Source: Rothia dentocariosa ATCC 17931 (GTDB lineage: Bacteria > Actinomycetota > Actinomycetes > Actinomycetales > Micrococcaceae). Taken from it: a DNA stretch of 64,000 bases. A program made the translations under genes and the position numbers. Below are positions 56,539 through 64,000 of this stretch, piece by piece. The stretch spans positions 2,418,001 to 2,482,000 of the forward strand of contig NC_014643.1 in NCBI RefSeq assembly GCF_000164695.2. Reading direction: 5' to 3'. Positions within the stretch are counted from its first letter, which is position 1. Every line of letters starts with the position of its first letter. The notes beneath the pieces were generated by a model. That model saw only the letters and a list, made by a program, of their open reading frames with translations, was not told where the DNA came from and ran no database searches.

Positions 56539-57300
56539 ATGAGCACATCAACAATTCCCGCATACGAACCTGCGGTAGCAACACGTAATCTGTCCAAGAC
56601 CTACGGCACGGGCGAAGCCATCGTTCATGCCCTTAACAATGTGAACATCGACTTCGAGTACGGCAAGTTCACCGCCATCATGGGGCCTTCCGGCTCTGGT
56701 AAATCAACCCTGATGCAAACTCTCGCCACGCTCGATACTCCTGATCGTAATCCAGAGACGATTATTCGCATCGGCGATACCGACCTCTACGGCCAAAAAG
56801 ATAATCAGCTTACCGAATTCCGCCGTGAGCATGTCGGGTTCATTTTCCAGGCCTTCAACCTAGTTCCAACCCTTACCGCCGGGCAGAATATCGATTTGCC
56901 GCTCGGCTTGGCCGGTAAAAAGCCCGATTCGGTGTGGCGCGACTACCTTGTTCAAACCCTAGGGCTGCAAAAACGTCTGGATCACCGTCCCGAACAGCTC
57001 TCCGGTGGTCAACAGCAACGCGTCGCTATTGTGCGTGCGTTGCTCTCCCGCCCGGACGTCGTCTTCGCCGACGAGCCCACCGGCAACCTCGATTCAAACT
57101 CCGGAGCTGAGGTTCTACGGCTTCTCCGGGATGCAGCAACCGAGCACCAGCAGACCATCCTCATGGTAACGCACGATGCACACGCAGCATCCTACGCAGA
57201 CCGCGTGGTCTTCCTCAAAGACGGCATGATTGCTGGCGAAATGCTTAATCCCACCCACGACGCGGTGCTTCAGGCTATGGGCCAGTTGGAAGGTGAATAA
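56539..57300 (+). CDS. ABC transporter ATPase, MacB/LolD-type (pair 2)
   Basis: A 253-residue ATPase, the same length as its duplicate at 52622-53383 and with the same Walker A, signature and Walker B sequences. Differences concentrate in the N-terminal 20 residues and scattered positions. No Shine-Dalgarno precedes the ATG. The downstream TTG of permease 3 lies two bases past the stop, the same junction as in pair 1. Confidence 0.96.
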   Translation: MSTSTIPAYEPAVATRNLSKTYGTGEAIVHALNNVNIDFEYGKFTAIMGPSGSGKSTLMQTLATLDTPDRNPETIIRIGDTDLYGQKDNQLTEFRREHVGFIFQAFNLVPTLTAGQNIDLPLGLAGKKPDSVWRDYLVQTLGLQKRLDHRPEQLSGGQQQRVAIVRALLSRPDVVFADEPTGNLDSNSGAEVLRLLRDAATEHQQTILMVTHDAHAASYADRVVFLKDGMIAGEMLNPTHDAVLQAMGQLEGE

Positions 57301-57302
57301 CA

Positions 57303-60029
57303 TTGGCTGCAACGCTTAATACGGTGGCGCGGGCAAATATCCGCTCCTCCAAGAAGAAATACATTCTCACGGGTATTGGTATCGCCATTTCATCGTTCTT
57401 CATCTCGGCGGTGCTGATGCTTACCGCATCGCTTCAGGCCACGATGGATGCGACTATCGGTGATGTCTACGCTAACTCCGAGAACATGGTGGTCTCTGCG
57501 GGTGTCATGGACCAGGATAATCAGAACTCAACCGCTAAGTTCCCGATGTCCAATGACACGGTTAAGAAGATTCAGGAATCTCCTGAGGTTAGCTCATCCT
57601 GGATTCTATACACTTTTTCCGGCACCTACGGAGCCGATAAGGAGAAGGTAGCATACGGTTCTGCGCCACCGTCAAAGGACCTTTCACCCTTTGATATTGA
57701 GGGGAATCTCCCGTCCACAGACACCGAACTCCTGGTCGCTAAGAGTTTCGCCGAGAAACACAACCTGAAAATTGGCGATAAGGTAACCATGCCCAATATC
57801 GTCACCTCAGCCACCGATAAGGATAGCGCGAAAGACACCGAGTACACCCTCACAGCTACCTTTAACACCGGTATCTCAGATTCACAGATGAGCGACAACG
57901 TTTTTATTGGTGGCACCGGTCTTGCGGATACCGCGCGTCAGCTTGCAGAGGAAGAGGGCGGGATCGTCTCAGACCCCGCTAAACCCATGGCGCCTCAGGC
58001 GTTCATTAAGCTCAAGAACAATACTCAGGACTCGCGTGACGCGCTGCAGAAAGAACTGAACACCGGTGATAAAAACACCACCCCCAAGGTGCTCTCTAAC
58101 ACGCAGATGATAGATCACCTTAAGAAACAGTTCTCAACGCTCTTCAACTCGCTGAATACCATTCTTATCGCCTTCGCAATTCTGGCTCTGTTGGTTTCTT
58201 CGTTCGTCATTTCGAACACCTTCGCGGTGCTGGTGGGGCAGCGTGTACGCGAACTCGCCCTGCTGCGTACTCTCGGTGCCCGCGGTGGTTCGCTGGTGCG
58301 GATGCTCCTCATAGAATCACTAATAATTGGGGTCTTCTTCTCAGTCATCGGTTCAGGACTGGTATACGCGGTCGGTGGCATTCTAAACGCGATGTTCAGC
58401 TCGTTCATCGTCAATTTCTCCCCCACGGCGTTTATTGCAGGCGTACTCATGTGCACCGCTGTGACCGTACTCGCTTCACTTATACCGGCGCGCACCGCAC
58501 TGAGTATTTCCCCTATTAGTGCCATGAGCGCAAGCACAAGCCAGGCGGTCAAGAAACCTAGCGTTTTAGGAGGAATCTTCGGTGTTCTCTCCGCTCTTGC
58601 AGGCGTTATTATCGCTATCGCGGCTATAGGGAATAAAGACGGCGGATCCGCTATCTCTTCCGTACTGCTGGCATGCCTCTTCCTCGGCATAGCAGTCTTT
58701 CTTCTCACCCCGTGGGTTCTCATCCCTCTGGTTCGTTTTTTCGGCGTAGCTCTGCGCGGGCAAACGGGTAAACTGGCGTTAGCAAATTCCTTGCGCTCAC
58801 CCAAACGCACGGTTTCCACTGGGCGAGCCGTGCTGGTAGGAACCTTGGTTATTTCCGCTGTTCTCACCAGCCACTCAGTGATGAGCGCCTCCATTGCCCA
58901 AGAGATTGATAGGATATCGCCGATTTCGGCATACGCTCCTTTCGGTGAATCTACCACAACTAACGGCAGCGCAAGCGTGACAAAGGCTCACGAAGTTGCT
59001 GATAAGATCAGGGGCACGAAGAATGTTGAGGCTGTCAGCGTCGGTTCGGCTGCGGGCGTTATCGAATACACAGCAAAACCCGATAACGCAGACTCCGCCA
59101 ATCTCAAAGACAATGTAATCGCGCTTAGCAACGATGATCTGCACAAGGTAGCAACCGGAGAATCAGGTACCAATTTAAAGAATGATGAGGTACTCGTCCC
59201 CCAGGATATTTGGGATCTGGGTAAGTTCGATAACAACACTCGTCTTAAGGTCAGCGGCCCTCTTGGCGAGATTGAGCTCAAACCCGTCAAGGCAAACACT
59301 AAGGAACCATTCTTCGTGGTATCACCGGAAACCGGTGCCCAGGTACAGAATGCATCTGATCCGCAGGCCGCTAGTAATCAGGCATTGCCAGACGATCCCG
59401 CCGCCCAAGAAGCGCTCATGAAAGCGGCTCAGGAAAACCCCGCCTTGGCGCGTAGTTTCGCAGCACGCGGTACAGCAACCATGGTTCTGGTGCGGGCAAG
59501 CACTCCACTGTCATCAAGCGATAATACCGAGCTTCAAGGGGAGCTTGCCAAGGCAAACAACGGAACCGATTTTCAAGGTGGTCTTCAGATTCGCAAGAAT
59601 AATGACCAAATGCTGACTATTATGCTCAGTGGTGCCTTGATCCTGCTGGCACTGGCTATTGTGATCGCCATTATCGGTGTGGCGAATACTATGACCCTAT
59701 CGGTGAACGAACGTCGCAGGGAGAATGCGATGCTCCGCTCGCTGGGCCTGTCCCGCAAGCAGCTGCGGCGTATGGTTTCGACCGAGGCTGTCATGATTAC
59801 TCTCGGCGCGTTGGCGATGGGTATCGTTTCGGGTGTGGGTATAGGCCTTGTACTTTCTCAAGTACTGGTACACGCTACTCGCGAGTCCATGGCGATGGCA
59901 GTAGTTCTACCTGTCAGCGGTCTGGTTCTCGTGCTCATCGTGGGTATCATCGCTGCGTTCGCGGCATCAGCTATCCCAGCCTTCCGGTCGGCGCGACAAT
60001 CCCCGGTAGAGGGGCTGAGTTCCCACTAA
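57303..60029 (+). CDS. FtsX/MacB-type ABC permease (permease 3)
   Basis: A 908-residue permease with the same plan as permease 2: N-terminal helix (YILTGIGIAISSFFISAVLM), first external domain, FtsX core with SSFVISNTFAVLVGQRVREL, second external domain and FtsX core with GVANTMTLSVNERRRENAM. The membrane parts are nearly the same as in permease 2 while the external domains differ markedly, which suggests different ligands or partners for the two copies. The TTG start is coupled to the ATPase gene. Confidence 0.94.
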   Translation: MAATLNTVARANIRSSKKKYILTGIGIAISSFFISAVLMLTASLQATMDATIGDVYANSENMVVSAGVMDQDNQNSTAKFPMSNDTVKKIQESPEVSSSWILYTFSGTYGADKEKVAYGSAPPSKDLSPFDIEGNLPSTDTELLVAKSFAEKHNLKIGDKVTMPNIVTSATDKDSAKDTEYTLTATFNTGISDSQMSDNVFIGGTGLADTARQLAEEEGGIVSDPAKPMAPQAFIKLKNNTQDSRDALQKELNTGDKNTTPKVLSNTQMIDHLKKQFSTLFNSLNTILIAFAILALLVSSFVISNTFAVLVGQRVRELALLRTLGARGGSLVRMLLIESLIIGVFFSVIGSGLVYAVGGILNAMFSSFIVNFSPTAFIAGVLMCTAVTVLASLIPARTALSISPISAMSASTSQAVKKPSVLGGIFGVLSALAGVIIAIAAIGNKDGGSAISSVLLACLFLGIAVFLLTPWVLIPLVRFFGVALRGQTGKLALANSLRSPKRTVSTGRAVLVGTLVISAVLTSHSVMSASIAQEIDRISPISAYAPFGESTTTNGSASVTKAHEVADKIRGTKNVEAVSVGSAAGVIEYTAKPDNADSANLKDNVIALSNDDLHKVATGESGTNLKNDEVLVPQDIWDLGKFDNNTRLKVSGPLGEIELKPVKANTKEPFFVVSPETGAQVQNASDPQAASNQALPDDPAAQEALMKAAQENPALARSFAARGTATMVLVRASTPLSSSDNTELQGELAKANNGTDFQGGLQIRKNNDQMLTIMLSGALILLALAIVIAIIGVANTMTLSVNERRRENAMLRSLGLSRKQLRRMVSTEAVMITLGALAMGIVSGVGIGLVLSQVLVHATRESMAMAVVLPVSGLVLVLIVGIIAAFAASAIPAFRSARQSPVEGLSSH

Positions 60030-60054
60030 TCAGGTAGGCTAGATCCTGCAACGG

Positions 60055-60096
60055 GTGAGGGCTCCCGGTGTTTTAGACAATACCGGGAGCCCTCAC
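60055..60096 (+). terminator. terminator of pair 2
   Basis: GTGAGGGCTCCCGGT and ACCGGGAGCCCTCAC form a perfect 15-base stem with a 12-base loop, 25 bases past the permease stop. Confidence 0.85.
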
Positions 60097-60103
60097 TATC
60101 AAA

Positions 60104-60139
60104 AATATCCCGGAACCTCTTTGGAGGTTCCGGGATATT
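60104..60139 (-). terminator. Rho-independent terminator of metG
   Basis: AATATCCCGGAACCTC and GAGGTTCCGGGATATT form a perfect 16-base stem with a 4-base loop. The minus strand continues with TTTTTG. Confidence 0.93.
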
Positions 60140-60159
60140 CTGTACTTTATAGTGTGATT

Positions 60160-61707
60160 CTATGCCTCTTTTGGCGCTTCGTATCGCGGGAAAACCGGTG
60201 TCGGTGCAGGAAGCTCCTTCCCAGCTGTCAGGTTCTTAGGGAGCGCAGCGAAAAGGCGTTCCTCCCCTTCTGCTACCCCCAGCAAGTCAAGAAGTTTCTC
60301 CATCGAACCGGGCATCACCGGCTGCATCAGAATGGCAACCTGACGGACCACCTCAAGAGTCACATAGAGTACGGTATTCATGCGCTCAAACTCGCCGTTT
60401 TTGCGCAGAGTCCACGGTTCCTGTTCCGCAAAGTAAGCATTCGTATCGGCAAGCACAGTCCAGATGCGCTCTAGGGCACGGTGGAACGCCTGCTCATCAT
60501 AGTCTGCCCGCACCGGTTCATAAAGTGCGGAAGCACCGGCCAGAATCTTGCGGTCAGCCTCAGTAAATTCTCCAGGGGTCGGTACCCTACCGTCGCAGTT
60601 CTTGGCAACCATTGAGAGCGAACGCTGCGCCAGATTACCCAGGTTATTCGCAAGATCAGAATTGATGCGGTTGATAATGGATTCTTCGGAATACGAGCCG
60701 TCTTGTCCGAAAGAGACCTCGCGCATCAGGAAGAATCGGACCTGATCCAGCCCGAACGCTGCCACAAGATCCGCGGGATCCACCACGTTACCCACCGACT
60801 TCGACATTTTCTCGCCATTGACCAGAAGGAACCCATGCCCAAAAACACGTTTGGGCAGCTCAAGACCGGCAGACCAGAGGAAGGCAGGCCAATAGATAGA
60901 GTGGAATCGAGTAATATCCTTACCGATCAGGTGCAGATCAGCGGGCCAATATTTCGTGAACAGTTCCCCGTCCGTATTGGGGTAGCCAAGCCCGGTTAGG
61001 TAGTTAGTCAGCGCATCCACCCACACGTACATGACATGTTTATCGTTGCCGGGCACGGGGACACCCCAGTCGAAGGTGGTGCGTGAAATCGAAAGGTCAT
61101 TCAAACCGCCCTTGACGAATGAGATCAGCTCATTGCGACGCGATTCAGGGAAAACATACCCTTCATTTTTATAGAGTTCTAGAAGTTTATCGGCGTACTT
61201 TGAGAGGCGGAAGAAATAAGATTCTTCCTCAGTCCATTCGACTTCCGTTCCGGTAGAAATGGCGTAGCGCTGCCCGTCGCGTTCTTCGGTCTCGTCCTCG
61301 GCGTAATAGGCTTCATCCCGCACAGAGTACCATCCGGCATATTTATCGAGGTAGATATCCCCGTTCTCTTCCATACGCTTCCAGATTGCTTGGGATGCCT
61401 CATAATGGTCCGGATCCGTAGTGCGAATAAAGCGATCGTAGCTAATACCGAGAGCATCGTTCATAGCTTTAAAACGGGCGGAGTTCTCATCGGCGAGTTC
61501 TTTGGCGGTTTTCCCCTGTTTCTCAGCGGTGGTCTGCATCTTCTGCCCGTGTTCGTCGGTGCCCGTCATAAAGCGCACGTCAAAACCGTCGAGTCGCTTG
61601 AAACGTGCCAGCACATCGGCGGCAATGGTCTCATAGGCATGACCGATGTGGGGGTTTCCGTTGGGGTAAGAAATCGCAGTCGTGATGTAGAAGGGGGTAA
61701 CACTCAT
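60160..61707 (-). CDS. metG: methionyl-tRNA synthetase
   Basis: Charges tRNA-Met. The 515-residue class I enzyme has the HIGH-type motif [13 protein letters not shown], the [10 protein letters not shown] segment and the KMSKS loop [11 protein letters not shown]. It lacks the four-Cys zinc knuckle and the C-terminal dimerisation domain, as in the short actinobacterial form. No Shine-Dalgarno is present; TAAGAT lies eight bases before the ATG, so the mRNA may be leaderless. Confidence 0.97.
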   Translation of the reverse strand: MSVTPFYITTAISYPNGNPHIGHAYETIAADVLARFKRLDGFDVRFMTGTDEHGQKMQTTAEKQGKTAKELADENSARFKAMNDALGISYDRFIRTTDPDHYEASQAIWKRMEENGDIYLDKYAGWYSVRDEAYYAEDETEERDGQRYAISTGTEVEWTEEESYFFRLSKYADKLLELYKNEGYVFPESRRNELISFVKGGLNDLSISRTTFDWGVPVPGNDKHVMYVWVDALTNYLTGLGYPNTDGELFTKYWPADLHLIGKDITRFHSIYWPAFLWSAGLELPKRVFGHGFLLVNGEKMSKSVGNVVDPADLVAAFGLDQVRFFLMREVSFGQDGSYSEESIINRINSDLANNLGNLAQRSLSMVAKNCDGRVPTPGEFTEADRKILAGASALYEPVRADYDEQAFHRALERIWTVLADTNAYFAEQEPWTLRKNGEFERMNTVLYVTLEVVRQVAILMQPVMPGSMEKLLDLLGVAEGEERLFAALPKNLTAGKELPAPTPVFPRYEAPKEA

Positions 61708-61878
61708 AATTATTAATCTTACCGCAGTTTTTCAGCATAGATGCGGCGAAACAGTAATGCGACAAGCCGCCGTCATGTACCCACACACAACCACAGCTGC
61801 AGTAGCAGGCCCCCTCCGCAGGCAGAATGTGCGAAGGGGCTGCCTGCGTTTACAACAGTACGCTGTACGCCGGGCCCG

Positions 61879-62682
61879 CTAGCTGCATGACCACTCATAG
61901 AAGACCTGTGAGAAGTCACGTGCTGCCAACCGGTCCGGGGCGATCACCCAGTTCGCTGTACCACAATCACCCCAGAGCACGCCTATGTTCGAGTTTATCG
62001 TTAACAGGTTCACGGTACGCCTGCGGATATCAGAGTTTTCAGGCTCTTCTCGGCGTGGATCACCCTGTATAAAGTCCGGTAACCCACCAAGCCTTGAGTA
62101 GTTCCCTGAACCAGTAAAATCCTCAATTTCTTCCACATATACATCAAAGTCATCAAGACTCGTAATAGCCTGTTCCGGGTATGCCTGGTTCCACTTCTCA
62201 AGCAGCGGGTGATTTATCGAATCGTTCGGGGCAAATATTTCCCGCCCAGGCGTCGTAAATTCGAGTGCACACTCACTTTTGATAGGCCACCAGAAGTCTC
62301 GCTCATGATCCTCCCAAGTCGCTACCGCATCCGGATTCGCTTCACCCAGCTGAGGATAGTAGATCACACGGTGATTCTCTTCCTTATCTATCCCCCAACA
62401 TACGTTTGTGCTCACCCAGAACTGCACCATGCCGGTAGGCGGATAAATGGGATTCTCAGGTAGTTCAGTACAGTTGATTTGCGCAACCATGCCCATCGGC
62501 ACCCCGTCCGAGTCGGTGGGCGCCTCCACCCCAGCGGGCAGATACGGCACTCCCCCGAACTTCGAGACGGTCACCGGCAGCGGCTCAGCAGCCTCAGAGG
62601 GCTTAATCCTAATAGTGGGTAATGGGTTTTCAGCATAGAGCTCTTCAACAAGGGCAGTAGCTTTCTCAACAATATCGCTCAC
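61879..62682 (-). CDS. DUF1963/YwqG-like protein
   Basis: A 267-residue cytoplasmic protein. The frame is open to 62934, but the GTG at 62682 has AAGGAG eight bases upstream and gives a typical YwqG-family length. Recognisable parts are SKFGGVPYLPAG near the start, MVAQINCTELP, MVQFWVS, and a C-terminal LGGLPDFIQGDPR segment that normally carries the conserved GG-PxxxQ pattern. The family is widespread and uncharacterised. Confidence 0.85.
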   Translation of the reverse strand: MSDIVEKATALVEELYAENPLPTIRIKPSEAAEPLPVTVSKFGGVPYLPAGVEAPTDSDGVPMGMVAQINCTELPENPIYPPTGMVQFWVSTNVCWGIDKEENHRVIYYPQLGEANPDAVATWEDHERDFWWPIKSECALEFTTPGREIFAPNDSINHPLLEKWNQAYPEQAITSLDDFDVYVEEIEDFTGSGNYSRLGGLPDFIQGDPRREEPENSDIRRRTVNLLTINSNIGVLWGDCGTANWVIAPDRLAARDFSQVFYEWSCS

Positions 62683-62937
62683 AGGAAGCTCTCCTTCAAC
62701 GTTTCTATCTATGGTCATTGCTGGGTTGTGCAGGTGTTTCCACCTGCGCCCTGGTTTAATGAGAGCACCTTCCCGAGCCAGCACACAACCGATTTCGTCA
62801 TTACCTGTTTTGTCCAGTAACAGGAACAGCACCATATAGCTCCAGCCGCTCAGGTAGGTGGTATATACGATAGGAAAGAAATTCCAGAGCATTGCTATTA
62901 GTAGCCGTAAATATCTCAAAGGCCAAGCACACACGAA

Positions 62938-62966
62938 GGGGTGCCTACCATCATGATAGACACCCC
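62938..62966 (-). terminator. hairpin after ilvC
   Basis: GGGGTGCCTA and TAGACACCCC pair over 10 bases with one wobble, 24 bases past the ilvC stop. The T-run is weak. Confidence 0.65.
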
Positions 62967-62989
62967 CAGAAACGCTAGTAGCTTAGTGC

Positions 62990-64000
<1,011 letters not shown>

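Overview
The window comes from a chromosome of a moderate-GC actinobacterium of the Micrococcaceae type, most likely Rothia (close to the R. dentocariosa group). This rests on the homodimeric AceE, the set of Tat-type lipoproteins, frequent GTG/TTG starts, several genes without a Shine-Dalgarno, an enterobactin-type siderophore locus and the general protein character. It is recognition by eye; no database was searched.

Layout. 1-206: start of a P-loop GTPase gene leaving the window. 463-6008: six tandem paralogous Tat-type lipoproteins of unknown role. 6270-8006: cysK and cysE, the two steps from serine to cysteine. 8351-9823: gnd. 10016-10088: tRNA-Val(UAC). 10566-13301: aceE (pyruvate dehydrogenase E1). 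13539-16851: an AT-richer two-gene McrB/McrC-like, type IV restriction-like module whose nuclease motif carries Arg where Lys is expected. 16944-32767, all on the minus strand: a catecholate siderophore island with an EntF-like NRPS, a freestanding aryl carrier protein, a DHB-AMP ligase, a Fes-like esterase, the FecE/FecD/FecC-type importer, two membrane-anchored surface proteins (one with three copies of an unrecognised domain) and the binding lipoprotein. No gene for making 2,3-dihydroxybenzoate is present in the window.

33009-38134 (minus): rpe, rsmB, fmt, def and a RecB-like PD-(D/E)XK nuclease. 38215-38598: tRNA-Val(CAC), tRNA-Glu(CTC), tRNA-Gln(CTG). 38871-40784: a secreted YncE-like beta-propeller fused to SLH repeats, preceded by a good IdeR/DtxR-type iron box, which would tie it to the same iron response as the siderophore island. 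Then tRNA-Gly(GCC), two small membrane proteins, gltX, a fumarylacetoacetase-family gene, ilvE and leuB; ilvC (partial) lies at the right edge.

47359-60029 (plus): a DesK/NarL-type two-component system followed by three large FtsX/MacB-type permeases and two ATPases. The two ATPase-permease pairs are recent duplicates with tracts of identical DNA. metG, a DUF1963-like gene and ilvC close the window. Most convergent or transcript-ending sites have strong hairpins, many with a U-run, which define transcription units well. The most interesting items are the repeat-bearing surface proteins inside the siderophore island, the iron-boxed YncE-SLH fusion, the lipoprotein array, the altered McrBC-like pair and the duplicated transporter locus.
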